A DNA stretch of 64,000 bases from Flectonema sp. DT1601 (Eukaryota; Euglenozoa; Diplonemea; Diplonemida; Diplonemidae). Position 1 is the first letter of the stretch. Every line of letters starts with the position of its first letter. Under the pieces are notes generated by a model. It was not told the DNA's origin. It made no database searches and saw nothing but the letters and a program-made list of their open reading frames with translations. The position numbers were made by a program, and so were the translations under genes. The DNA lies in the NCBI GenBank assembly GCA_964019425.1, contig OZ025811.1, positions 62,001-126,000 on the forward strand, read 5' to 3'. Shown here in pieces: positions 1 through 10,465 of this stretch.

Positions 1-3000
1 GTGTGAACTGACCGAGACCTGCAGTAGCGTTCATTTGATTCCACCACCGTATCCCAGCGCTCTCTTGCTCTGACTAGTTCTACAACCTCAACACGGATTC
101 CTTTTTTTTTGATTATTTCTTTATAACTATTGAGTTTAATTTAATACGCCATCCAAATCTCTGATGTTAACTACAATAAGGGAACACATACCGGCATTTG
201 GTAGATTTCCATTGTCTGGCTGCAGTACAGCAACCATTGCTTGAGTGTCTTTGTACACTTCAAGTTGAAAAGCGTGAATGGGTTTTGCTTCATGGAAGCC
301 AGTCTTCAGTCGAATATCAGTCCACGCTGTTTTGTGTAATTAGTTAAAGTACTCTTCTGATGAAGGATCTCATCAATATTAAAGTGTTTGATGTTTAGAT
401 ACATACCCGTCGCCATCATCAGTGCACCAGCACCGCCAAAGAAGTTTGCCACCTCTTCCGGAGTGGCCCAAAAACAAGCCGGTGAATTAGTTTCCTTTTT
501 AGCTTCTCCTTTCCATTTCGCTGGCTTTCCGCTGTAAGATTGAATCTGCAAAAGGGAGACGGTGTCGAGAGAGTCTTCTTTTTCAACAGAAACTATTCTA
601 TACAGAGAGCCGGTTGCTACTCCGTTTCGGTGGAACTGCGAAATGATATCTGCAGACGTGAGAGGATCAGTCGACTGACTCGTTAAGACGACGATGTCAT
701 TGTCTTCGAGGTGTTGAGATATCTCTTCCATGACTCCAGCAGGATCATTCCAATCGAATATCTGATTTAGTTAGTGAGAGTACCTCTTAATGATAGAGAT
801 AGTAGTAGTGATAGTAGAAGTAGAATAGTATTTTAATAATTGAAACACATTGTGATGCATACCTTAAATGGCATTCCCGTTAAGTCTTCGAACATCGTTG
901 CGACATTCCCCTGCGTGATTGCGTTGTAACCGCCGCATACTTTTGCGTACGCCTTCTGAATAATTGAAGTCCACAGAACTGTTGGGTCGGAATTTCTTGC
1001 AAAAGCAATTTGAGTGGAACCAGCGATATCAAAAACTGGTACGTAATCATCGACTAAATACCAACCCCACCAACCATTAGCACAAAGTGATACTCGATAG
1101 GCACCTGAGTTGAATTATATTACTGAGACAGAACCTGAATAACATTCTAACTACGACTTGTTAAGAAACAGCTCTCCTACAAATAATCCAAAGGGAATAC
1201 ATATATAAAGTCCTTAAGATAATAGTGAGAAGTAAACATACCGCAAGCCAATTCTTTTGCCAGCACATCGTCTGAGAGAGGTGGAGCGAGTAGTTTCTTT
1301 AACAGGAATGAATCAGGGTTTATTGTATCAATCGGATTAGAAAGGATAGCCACAGCTCCCATGAAGCCGAAGTCACCTAAGCATCCTCTTATTATTGAAT
1401 CAGATGACAGCGCTGCTGAGAAAACAACTCCGGCGGGCGAAATTCTTTTCAAACGTTCCCACGTTGAAGGGATCGTTTCTGATGCTCCGAGAGGGGCATC
1501 CGGGTGGATGATCGACGCTTTGTTTGGCAAAAACTGATAATCAATAAAATCACTTTCATGAGTAATACAAAGCTCAAGAGTGTCTTCTGCAGTTGCATCC
1601 GAATGCACATCAACAAGTCCTTCATTGCAAACAACTTCCAGGTCGCTCATTTCTCGTTCGATGTTAAAGTTTCTCTGCTTCAGAAGTGTGTCTGTTGATT
1701 GGATTATAATTATAATACCCCAGAACTACTAGAGGCTAGACTAGACTAAAGTATAATAAGTAATTCAAATAAAATAAACATCATACTCAAGTAGTTCTTA
1801 TCAGTCACAGGTCCATATGAAAACGATGCAGCGTACGATCCATTCCAATCTCCACTCTCTACAACAGGAACAGTTTCTCCAGGAAATAAACGAATTGTGA
1901 AAGTGTTTGGGTTTTTCGCTGCCCACAAAATCCGATCGGGTGCTGGTTGCAGATCTGAACCTCCAAGCTTCACACAAAAGTCAAGTTGCTTGTCAACAGT
2001 TCGATTTTTCGCTAAAAGGACACTTCCGTTTTGAATAATCGAACAAAAGCTGTCTAATCCCAATATTATTTCATCGTTAGCAATAGGCTCAGTATTGGAA
2101 GGTGAGGAAGAGTTGCTGCCTCCATCCCCACCTCCTTGACCGACATCTGTATGGTGGACGATGTCCGTCCCGACGGGGACAGTAACGTCTCCTTTCGGAA
2201 GAAATAAAACCTTGCCCTCAATTATCGGAGCGTGAACCCAGTTGGCCATCCCAGCACGATCCAACTGTCGCTTCAAAAGAAAGTTTTCTGTTTTGTTTGT
2301 ATTGTTTTAATACGTTGCTTTCGATTACGTTTTTACTAGAAAATATTTTTTCAACATTCCGTACGGAATGATACATCACGGCATACCTTGTTTTGAGTTA
2401 ATGAGCTCGTCTTCTTTTCTACGGAGCTCGTCACCCTTCAGACGAAGGGAACGAACCAGTTGAGCCAACTGTTGGCTTTTTAAGTCTTTTTTTGGAGGAC
2501 CACTTCCCAACTGCGTAGTAGTTTTTTGCACATCTTGCATGTGAACTGCCTGAACTAACGATCTGAATGGCAGCGTTAACAAAACAGATTGGAAGTCGAC
2601 AATCGCAAGTGGACCTGTTCGAGATACCAAAGTTCCAATCATCTTCCCACCACAAAACTGATTAATGTCTGGGACTTTGCAGCGGGTTTCTGCACACAGC
2701 GAACCCACAATTCTGCTGTCCAATAAGACCACTTTGTCACCTCTCACAAGAGGAGGGTCAGCTGTAGGAATACCCCGATGGAGTGGTACGTGATAGCCAC
2801 CCGACTGGGATCTGTTTGAACGACTGGGGCTGATCTGTTTTTATATTTTGATTTAGTTCTGAAATAACAAATTATTGAATTCATAACAGTCTGCTACCTA
2901 TCAGATAAGTGAACAGTAACATACATGACGAACATAATCCGCATCGGGTGGAGATGTTCCAACTCCCTGCGATGCCATCGACGGTCTTCTTGCGATGGAT

Positions 3001-3146
3001 CTTTCTGGGAGGGGAGGAGCTGGTGTACTGCTAGCAACTCCGCCTTCCAATTCATCTAAAATATTTAAAGTCCGCACTGCATTCCACGCCGCCCCTTCAA
3101 TCGCTCCCATCAGCCGCCCGCCCTCATCGAGTGATGCGCTTCTCAT
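1..3146 (-). CDS. Calpain-like protein lacking the catalytic triad (partial, 8 exons seen)
   Basis: Exons (minus): 3146-2925, 2834-2387, 2287-1787, 1691-1242, 1104-863, 761-407, 326-192, 100-<1; all seven junctions keep frame. The GTG at 3164 is passed over for the ATG at 3146. Exons 4-6 carry the papain-like calpain core: the substrate-site lead FIDYQFLPN, GCLGDFGFMGA, the VDDYVPVF segment and the AYAKVCGGYNAI block. Exons 7-8 resemble the calpain C2-like domain. In active family members the Cys lies in GDCWF and the His in GHAY; here these read GDFGF and GSLY, and the Asn-Pro-Trp motif reads SYSG, so all three catalytic positions are replaced. The protein is probably a non-proteolytic scaffold, as many kinetoplastid calpain-like proteins are thought to be. 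The N-terminal ~370 residues are unrecognised. The gene runs off the left edge. Confidence 0.8.
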
Positions 3147-3729
3147 GTTTTTGTTATCCGACACTCGAAATTAAACTCAAGTTCGAGTTCGCATTCTTTC
3201 GAACTGTTTGTTAAATAAAAATATCAACTCAGCGAAGAGAAAGCGTTCAATTAATGACAGACGTCAAAGTTTTGGAGAGGAACCGTTCGGAACTGACACG
3301 TGTTGTAACAGTCGAGAGACAATATTAGATAAACAGCACTGATGGATAATTCCACTTTGAGTGCAAAGAGGTTAGAATTGGAAGAGTTCTTCAAAAAGAG
3401 AACACTAATCCGATAAGTTGGTTTCGAGGAATGGACTCGTAGTGACCGACTGGAGTGATATCTTTTGTGAAGAAACGAAGAACAAGAATTACAGGGAGAA
3501 GTGAAAAAGAAAATTAATTTGAAATTATTTCATCAAATCAATAAATCTTCAAAAGGTCTCACAACTCAGAGATCACTAAGACACAAATTAAGAGATCAGT
3601 TGAGTGTGAAGAAGTATTTTGCTCTCACTTTGAACAATAAAAAAGTTACGCAGCGTCTTGTAAACGTTTTGGCCGCAGAAATGCCTGCAAAACACTTCTC
3701 CTTTCAGACTGTTGCGGGTCAGGGAGCGG

Positions 3730-3764
<35 letters not shown>

Positions 3765-4042
3765 ACTTAGAAATTTCACTGATAGGCCGAGAATACATTC
3801 GTTTATTTTTTACGAAGAAATCTTTGGAAACAAAACAACTCAAAGGGTAATTGATACATCTTCTGAGGGGGAGGTACTCCTTGTGTTGAAGTGATTAATT
3901 CAAACAATCGAAGAACTGATAACAAAAACCTAAACTTTCTTATTGCACAACTTGTTTATAGAGAGAAGCGATCGGAGAACGTAAAAATGAAAAAAAAAAA
4001 AGTAATATACACCTTGAGCAACAGTGAGAAGGACTCAGGTGT
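3147..4042. other. Intergenic spacer with A27 tract
   Basis: About 0.9 kb without a convincing gene. It holds an uninterrupted run of about 27 A at 3736-3763 on the plus strand. A plus-strand open frame (3501-3737) ends exactly in the A run but matches nothing I recognise and opposes every gene in the window. Confidence 0.5.
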
Positions 4043-5512
4043 TCACACACTGTCGCTGAACAACTGAAGAATCTGTGAGCGGAATGGTTCCGGCTGCGAT
4101 TCAACAAGTGGACGTGGATTGAAGCTCTCCGTACTTAGACGTGCTCCTCTTGCAAGAAGAATCTCAGTGAGAGCGAGAGCGTTAACGGGATTCCTATTTG
4201 TGACTGCAGCAGAAAGTGGAGTAGTTCCTGCTGAGGTTTTAATATTAATTTCAATATTTGGAACAGCGAGTAGGACTTCTAATATACCAACAGCGTTGTC
4301 GCGAACTAATTCGCAACAAGACACCAGCGGAGGATTAACTTCAGCTTCGACAGTAAGTTGTGCACCTGCTGCGAGTAACATCGACACAACGTCAGCACCG
4401 TCTTCTCCGCCGAAGCAAATTGCTTCCGTCAGTGCAGTGGCTCCCTTTCGAGAAATGTTTACAAATTCCTCCAAACTTGAGTTGAAGTCGGTGTACAGAG
4501 TTGGGTCTAAAATTGATTTCAAAATCTCAATTTTGTGATACCCGCCAGTACCTCTACAGCATCTCATCAGCGGAGAGACGCCACCGCAACCGAGAATGGT
4601 GGGGTCAGCCCCCTCTCTCAGTAGCATTTCCGTTAATACTAACGCTGCATCAGAAGGGCTGCTAACTGCGTAAGTAAATGCCGTGTTTTGTAATCCGTCT
4701 CTTTGATTGACGAGCTTCACTAAAACATCAAACTGAAATAACAACGCCATCATCTCTGCTGCATGAGGACTTCTATTTAAACTGACCGCGTGAAGAAGAG
4801 AATCTTTACTCAACTTACTCGTCTGAGAAATGATATCCAACTCTGGGTGTGATAACATCAGTTGAAGAGCTTCTAAACTACCAGCAGAACAATTCCGACA
4901 TAACAACAACAGAGCTGTAGCACCAGTTGAGTTTACGGCGTTGATTTCAATGAGTTCTTCTTCAAGAAGACGAGAAATTATTGGAACTAAGTTGCTACCG
5001 GAATTCGTAGCGGCGTACATTAAAGGAGTGATGTCACTGTAGTCAGCTGTGTGAACAGTGGCTCCAGATTTCAGCAGCCCCAACACATCTTCGATTCGGG
5101 TCCTGTGAAACCCGCAAGCAATGGAAAGTACAGTCAAACCCTCCACATTCCGAGCGTTGACATCGAAACCAGCCTCGATGTACGTTATAATTTGGCTTCC
5201 CGCATGACCTACCTCCCTGAAGAAGCCTTCCATCGTGAGGTCTCTTCGTTCTTTTAGTAGTTTATTACGAGCGATACACTCGGGTTTTATTGTAGCAGTG
5301 AGTTCTGACTCAGGTCCTATTCCAAAGTCTACGACCATCTCCTCCCCTTCTTGTAATACAGTACCCTCATAGAAAAGGTTGAAGTTGTCGTCTGGCACAT
5401 CACTCACTTCTGAAACTCTTTTTTTGAACTCCCGTATGCTGTCTTCTCCCTTCAACTCGACGAGGAATCTCTCATCGCCGTCAGGAAACCAAATCGCCAC
5501 ACTGCTGGACAT
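4043..5512 (-). CDS. Ubiquitin-like domain plus ankyrin repeats
   Basis: Intronless, 489 residues, ATG at 5512, stop TGA. Residues about 4-75 form a ubiquitin-like fold (alternating strands, IREFKKRVSE helix, NLFYEGTVL strand typical of ubiquitin beta-5). Residues about 100-480 carry divergent ankyrin repeats, seen as recurring TPLMYAA, TALLLLC, SPLMRCC, TALTEAI and TPLSAAV helices followed by LLxxGA turns. Ubiquitin-like domains at the N-terminus of repeat proteins usually dock to the proteasome or a partner; the ankyrin part should bind protein. No catalytic domain is visible. Substrate and pathway are unknown. Confidence 0.75.
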   Translation of the reverse strand: MSSSVAIWFPDGDERFLVELKGEDSIREFKKRVSEVSDVPDDNFNLFYEGTVLQEGEEMVVDFGIGPESELTATIKPECIARNKLLKERRDLTMEGFFREVGHAGSQIITYIEAGFDVNARNVEGLTVLSIACGFHRTRIEDVLGLLKSGATVHTADYSDITPLMYAATNSGSNLVPIISRLLEEELIEINAVNSTGATALLLLCRNCSAGSLEALQLMLSHPELDIISQTSKLSKDSLLHAVSLNRSPHAAEMMALLFQFDVLVKLVNQRDGLQNTAFTYAVSSPSDAALVLTEMLLREGADPTILGCGGVSPLMRCCRGTGGYHKIEILKSILDPTLYTDFNSSLEEFVNISRKGATALTEAICFGGEDGADVVSMLLAAGAQLTVEAEVNPPLVSCCELVRDNAVGILEVLLAVPNIEINIKTSAGTTPLSAAVTNRNPVNALALTEILLARGARLSTESFNPRPLVESQPEPFRSQILQLFSDSV

Positions 5513-6009
5513 CGATAGAAAGAATTAAAGTTTTTAATAATTTGTTGTTGTCTTTAGTTTCTGTGCTGCTTTAAGAATGAAGTTACAGCACCACGACGAC
5601 CTTTTAAAAGGTTTTGTTGTAAATAATCATCACGTGATGTACTGCACTCTAAATATCAAAAAGTAATATTCCGTCACCTGTTTAAAAAATATAATAAAGT
5701 GTGTGATGAGTACAAAGAGATAACAATAAGACCTCCTGGAGGAAGGGATTACAGCAGATACAATCTAATGGAGGGTACAAAATACTAATTCGAAGTCCGA
5801 AGTTTAATTGTTAACAAAATTATAAAACTGATGACAGTAATCAATTTAACGTACAAAATACAACACCCTTGACAGTAACTGAACGTATAGTAGATACACA
5901 TTGTGAATAACTCTAAGAAGTTCATCATTAAGTGAGAATAGAACCTACTGAGGAATACCCGTCGATGGAGAATACGAATATTGCTACCAACTGGAGAGAT
6001 AGTATTTCC
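5513..6009. other. Intergenic spacer
   Basis: About 0.5 kb of AT-rich DNA between the ubiquitin-like/ankyrin gene and the small coiled-coil gene. No gene, repeat or RNA is recognised. Confidence 0.5.
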
Positions 6010-6411
6010 TCACACTCGGGTAGTCCACCGTGGATTTCTAATTGTCCGAATAGCCGAAGGAGGCATCGACGGTGGTGGGACAGCAGTAAAACGAATTGAC
6101 GGGTTTCTTGTTATTGTTGGAGTTGGTGATAACGGAGAGAATGGAGAAAAAGGCACCGCGACAACATTCCTTCTGCTGTCACGACTCACTAAGGGAGGAG
6201 TGATTCCTGCAGTGTTTCGACCATCAAACATGTCACTAACACTACTACGGAGTTGTTCTCCTACTTCGATCTTTGTCTTCAGCTCGGATACTTCAGCCTT
6301 CAACGCGTCCCGCTCCCTTCTAAGCTGCTCCATCTCATCGAGCGGATGCATTCTAACAACTACCTGTTGGCTCATCTTCTTCTTCTTTATTGGAGTTAAT
6401 TTACATCTCAT
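6010..6411 (-). CDS. Small basic coiled-coil protein, unknown
   Basis: An open frame of 133 residues from the ATG at 6411, or 121 residues from the ATG at 6375. A pyrimidine-rich stretch ending in AACAG lies about 30 bases upstream, so the longer frame that reads through that stretch is probably untranslated leader. A Lys-rich start (PIKKKKM) is followed by a heptad-like helix (residues about 25-55: EMEQLRRERDALKAE) and a Ser/Pro-rich, basic tail. The opposite strand also has a 154-residue open frame, but minus-strand orientation, the coiled coil and the acceptor favour this one. No family is recognised. Confidence 0.5.
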   Translation of the reverse strand: MRCKLTPIKKKKMSQQVVVRMHPLDEMEQLRRERDALKAEVSELKTKIEVGEQLRSSVSDMFDGRNTAGITPPLVSRDSRRNVVAVPFSPFSPLSPTPTITRNPSIRFTAVPPPSMPPSAIRTIRNPRWTTRV

Positions 6412-6716
6412 TGTTATGGTCTTTTTTGGTACAATTATCTGTTGAGAAAATATGAGAAACATGTTGTGATTCGAGTCACGTCTATTGAACTACTTCATTC
6501 TCACAGTGGTTGTTTGTGTAAGACTGAAGAAATAATTATTTCATAAAATAAATACTCAAATACATTACTTTGAACTGATGGCTGGATAATGAGAAACCTG
6601 ATGAAGGTATGATAGCAGTCCGCCATAAGAATGTGACAACCAACTGACAGCTACAACAGTAAACTGTTCATCACGCTACTGGATCTATTCAACAGAAAGT
6701 AGTGACAACAGACGAG
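6412..6716. other. Short intergenic spacer
   Basis: About 300 bases with a candidate splice acceptor near its left end (around 6440) and nothing else recognised. Confidence 0.4.
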
Positions 6717-9026
6717 CTACACCTGTTCCTGTACTTCAGGTGTCTCGTTCTCTTCTACTTTCTCATTGGAATTTCTCTCCTCTTTTGCGTCGTCTACTCC
6801 CGGAGGCTTATTTTCACGACTACATGTTATTTCATAGCGACCAGACGCACCCTCAATGTTTCGCAAGCATTCTTCAACGCGAGTCGCATCTTTCGTATTA
6901 ACAACCTTGATAGTCACATTTAGTTTATCATCACAACTTAGAACTGCGGCAGCTGTAGCGATAACTCGATCGATGTAAGAAAAAGGATCCATTTCTGGAG
7001 ATGAGACAACTGAAGTAATGTGCTGTTCGATGAATCCCAAAATTAATAAGTTTGGTGAGACTCGTTTTTCAATTTCATGTCTTCCAACAAATGAGGAGGC
7101 GTACATTCCAAAAGAACTCAAAACGGAGTCCGCTGGGTTAATACTTTCCTTCACCAGATCTGATGCGGAGCTCACTTCTGGGGCGGGTTTCGATTCATTC
7201 TCTTGTTGTGATTTGCGAAGATAAGAAACCTCTCGCATTTCATCACCCATTACTTGTAAATTACTTAACACCGAGAAAGGAAGAAGTACTGCAGTACTTC
7301 CTCCTCTAGCACAGTCTTGTAATAAAGAATTCTGAACAAGACAATAAGAAGCATCAGGGATTATAATTCTTTTGTACGGAGAACAGAGAGATGCCAGTCC
7401 GGCTTTCCCGCCGACAATCTTTCTTGAGAACCGAAATTCCCTAAACCCCGGCAAGTAGTAAATTAATCTTTCATCAAGATTTGGTGCGTAGGTATGCACG
7501 GCCTTCAAAAGATTTATAGAAATCTGATCTTCTTGTTGATACCATTCGCTCTCAACTAACATTTGGAGGTGGAGAAGCATCGTAAACGAAACGGGAGCAA
7601 AACTTGCAGAGAGATGATGAAGCACTTCAGTGGCCAGAAGTCGCAATTCAGGACTTGAGTTGTTGAGAGCCGCACTTTTTACTACGAAGGCAATGATGGC
7701 TCTGCAGACGTCAGGATGTACAATTCTTTTCTTCGTCCGATTATCCCAAATAAGTGTCCGCCAAGCCTCTCGTAGAGTCATCGGGAATTCCTTCTCCACA
7801 CATCTCATTAGTAAGTTGTCAACAAACACTCCATCACTTGGAGTGAATTCAACCCCCCGAGGAGTTGAGTGATCGAAATGTAAATCCGCCGCAACATCCA
7901 CAATTTTAAGAGCGTCTTCGTCAGACTCAACTGACCTTGAGGCAATTTTACAAACAGAATAAGAAATAGGATGTCCTAATTCCTTACTCAATACTAAGTA
8001 TCGAATCGCTCGGGATATTTCAAAGTTAGCTAACGCGTTTTCGATTGCCAGAAAGGTGGCGTCTGCAGTGATTGCGTACTCGCGGTGAGTAATCATTTCA
8101 TCAAACCTGTCGAATTCACAAACAGCTGCGTAGTGAATCGCAAGATTGACGCAGACTTGTGGTGTGAGTGGAACAGAACGACGAGCCATGAGCCAAAGAA
8201 TTACTTTCGAGTTGACGGAAGAACCTTTCGAATAACAGTAGCCCTCAATTGCTGCTGCTAAGAACTGACGGTGAGGGAGAGGAACGTCAGACTCGTTTAC
8301 ATAATCAGCTTTCTCACTCGTTTCGTTTAAACCTTCGAATTCAAACGGAGCTTCCTCTCCAGTGTGCTTGTCTTTGATTTGATCTTCATTATTCCATTTG
8401 TATTCCCAAATCTTTTTTAATAATTCTTTATCTGGTACATAAACATCATCGTTGTCTACATCTTCAAAGTCTGTTGCGTAAGTAAGTTTTTTAATCTTTT
8501 CAAGTACATCATTCTGGTTTGAATCTTTTTCCATCTCCTTGATAACTTCAGCTACGGTTAGGAATTCACCTTTTGTTAGTATTTGAATGATTGGATCATC
8601 GTAACCAGCCATGGCGTATAAAATAATTAATTTTGATGTGGCTGTTGGTCCCATCGTTGATGTCCCAGCTGCCCAAGGAAGTATCTCCCGATTAGCAAAT
8701 TTTACAAAAGAACGAACGCGGTCTTGACAATGAACGAAATCGGATTTATTCCCAAGTCCTGTCACTACTCCCGACAAGAAACGAGTCATCTGTTTCTCAC
8801 CCCACAAAACACACTCGTCTAAATCCCAATAGATTGCTTCACTAGATTTCCTTTCAAGATGTCCCTTGACAGTAACATCATAAATTCGATTAGAAGCACT
8901 CGGATCTCTTATTAACTTTCTAACACTTTGGGAATACTTTCCATTATAAGTCGATCCATCATAAAGTCTCCTTGCCGTCAATTCTTCACGTTTCGCAGTA
9001 GCGAGCAGCTTACAACTTCGCCGCAT
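6717..9026 (-). CDS. Helical-repeat protein, probably organellar; possible nuclease-like C-terminus
   Basis: Intronless, 769 residues, ATG at 9026, stop TAG. A CATCAG acceptor lies about 16 bases upstream of the ATG. The N-terminus is basic and lacks acids for 14 residues (MRRSCKLLATAKRE), as in mitochondrial presequences. The middle (about 250-500) is a run of amphipathic helices resembling degenerate PPR/TPR scaffolds. Near residue 550 the segment IIIPDASYCLVQN followed by a TAVLLPFSVLSNLQ strand-helix recalls the first Asp strand of PIN-type nucleases, and a later Val/Ile strand could complete such a fold; this is a guess. The downstream neighbour in transcription is another small gene, and the upstream one is a PPR protein, which fits an organellar RNA role by context only. 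The C-terminal 30 residues are acidic and low complexity. Confidence 0.7.
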   Translation of the reverse strand: MRRSCKLLATAKREELTARRLYDGSTYNGKYSQSVRKLIRDPSASNRIYDVTVKGHLERKSSEAIYWDLDECVLWGEKQMTRFLSGVVTGLGNKSDFVHCQDRVRSFVKFANREILPWAAGTSTMGPTATSKLIILYAMAGYDDPIIQILTKGEFLTVAEVIKEMEKDSNQNDVLEKIKKLTYATDFEDVDNDDVYVPDKELLKKIWEYKWNNEDQIKDKHTGEEAPFEFEGLNETSEKADYVNESDVPLPHRQFLAAAIEGYCYSKGSSVNSKVILWLMARRSVPLTPQVCVNLAIHYAAVCEFDRFDEMITHREYAITADATFLAIENALANFEISRAIRYLVLSKELGHPISYSVCKIASRSVESDEDALKIVDVAADLHFDHSTPRGVEFTPSDGVFVDNLLMRCVEKEFPMTLREAWRTLIWDNRTKKRIVHPDVCRAIIAFVVKSAALNNSSPELRLLATEVLHHLSASFAPVSFTMLLHLQMLVESEWYQQEDQISINLLKAVHTYAPNLDERLIYYLPGFREFRFSRKIVGGKAGLASLCSPYKRIIIPDASYCLVQNSLLQDCARGGSTAVLLPFSVLSNLQVMGDEMREVSYLRKSQQENESKPAPEVSSASDLVKESINPADSVLSSFGMYASSFVGRHEIEKRVSPNLLILGFIEQHITSVVSSPEMDPFSYIDRVIATAAAVLSCDDKLNVTIKVVNTKDATRVEECLRNIEGASGRYEITCSRENKPPGVDDAKEERNSNEKVEENETPEVQEQV

Positions 9027-9181
9027 GTTCTCACACTCTAACCTGATGAGTTAAGAAATGATGAATTGTTATAAATAACTACTTTCTATTTGTACTCTTT
9101 GGTACATAACATGCAGACATTCATATGAAAAGTATACCTGCTGTGTGTTGACTCTGAAGAAATAATATCCTCAAGTGACAG

Positions 9182-10465
9182 CTACCTGTCGTAATTCCCT
9201 CCAGGTTTCCTGGAGTGGATATCAAAACCAGAAGAGAGGTCTCGGGTTCTTCGAAGAACTGAACGCCCTTTCTTAAGAGAGGTATTTAAATACTGTGACG
9301 TCTTCTCTTTACCATAAAACTTGTAGTCAGACATTTGTCTGAATGGTTCAAGTGATTCTTTCATCAACTCTTTGATTTCTTCTTCAGAACGACCTGCCTT
9401 AGCGTACGCACTTCGAATAGTATTTAACATGACTCCCGTCTCTCTGGTTTTGAAGACTTGTTTGAAGGTCCTTCGAACGTTTTCAATTTTATCGATTTGA
9501 TCGAATTTTGAATAAAGTTTAATCATCTGAGTGGCGATCGGAGTTTCAGCAACCCCACGAGAAACACAAGCCTCAAAGATTGTTTCTCCCAACCGCATGT
9601 ATTTGTCTCCGACTTCAGTAGTGTGCATTATACAGGTGTCGAGTAGATGCGTGTAGGTTCGGAAATCTGGTGTAAATCCTGCTTCTTGCATCTTATCAGT
9701 AGCTGCAATCATCTTGTCAGGATATCGAACGAGTGACGCGATGTACGCCTCCCAGAAATCTTGATTAATATTTACACGACGATCTCGTAGAGCTTCTTGA
9801 AATGCGCTCTCAGCGTCTACGTCAGTCGCATTGGTGTCTATCATAATTACGTAAAATAGTGAGGAGTACCCAAACTCATTAATAGAAATTCTATACTTCG
9901 TGAACTCCTCACGAATCTGTTGAGATGTTTTAAAACAACCCGTCGATTTGATCAACACAGAGAGGTGTCGACATGAAGGAATTACTTTAAACTTTCTAAC
10001 CATCAGTTCAAAAACATTTCTACAATTCTTGTAGTCTCCACGTTTAGAAAAGACTCTCATTATTTGAAAATAGTTTCCAGGTGCTGGTTCTAATCCAACT
10101 TCTCTCATTTCCTTCATAATTGAATTCGCTTCTATGACGTCGCCTGAGACGGTGCAGCATTCTAACTTGCGACTGTAAAGGAACATCGTTGGGGTTATGT
10201 CTTCTTTCAGCATTCGATTCCAAATAGCATGCATGTGGTGTTTGTTACCAGACTTGCTGAATTGCATTAATATTTCTCCATAGGTCTGACCACCAATGTT
10301 ATCATGTTGTTGTTTTAGTACTTCAAAATCTTCCCAAAATATTTTCCAAACTTCTCCTCCCCGAAGTTTACTTCTCAAAGTTCTCCTTCCAAGACCGCTG
10401 AAATATTCTTTTACAGCTTCAGCACATTTACGATCTGAGGGTGATATCGGTATTCTTACTTTCAT
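9182..10465 (-). CDS. Pentatricopeptide repeat (PPR) protein
   Basis: Intronless, 427 residues, ATG at 10465, stop TAG; an AACAG lies five bases upstream of the ATG. PPR-type 35-residue units are visible from about residue 60 onward, for example TYGEILMQFSKSGNKH, FLYSRKLECCTVSGDV, NYFQIMRVFSKRGDY and TYTHLLDTCI, each a helix pair ending in a position-specific Asp, Asn or Pro turn. PPR proteins bind single-stranded RNA in mitochondria or plastids and act in processing, editing or translation. The basic tail (residues about 390-427) may aid RNA binding. A clear targeting peptide is not obvious, because the first residues are MKVRIPISPSDRK. The RNA target cannot be read from sequence. Confidence 0.8.
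   Translation of the reverse strand: MKVRIPISPSDRKCAEAVKEYFSGLGRRTLRSKLRGGEVWKIFWEDFEVLKQQHDNIGGQTYGEILMQFSKSGNKHHMHAIWNRMLKEDITPTMFLYSRKLECCTVSGDVIEANSIMKEMREVGLEPAPGNYFQIMRVFSKRGDYKNCRNVFELMVRKFKVIPSCRHLSVLIKSTGCFKTSQQIREEFTKYRISINEFGYSSLFYVIMIDTNATDVDAESAFQEALRDRRVNINQDFWEAYIASLVRYPDKMIAATDKMQEAGFTPDFRTYTHLLDTCIMHTTEVGDKYMRLGETIFEACVSRGVAETPIATQMIKLYSKFDQIDKIENVRRTFKQVFKTRETGVMLNTIRSAYAKAGRSEEEIKELMKESLEPFRQMSDYKFYGKEKTSQYLNTSLKKGRSVLRRTRDLSSGFDIHSRKPGGNYDR

Noticed and set aside
3501-3737. 78-codon plus frame ending at the A27 run
   Set aside because: Starts with GTG, no recognisable domain and wrong strand; the A run alone does not make it a retrocopy.
5981-6445. 154-codon plus-strand frame opposite the small coiled-coil gene
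   Set aside because: It would be the only plus-strand gene; the minus frame has a coiled coil and an upstream acceptor.
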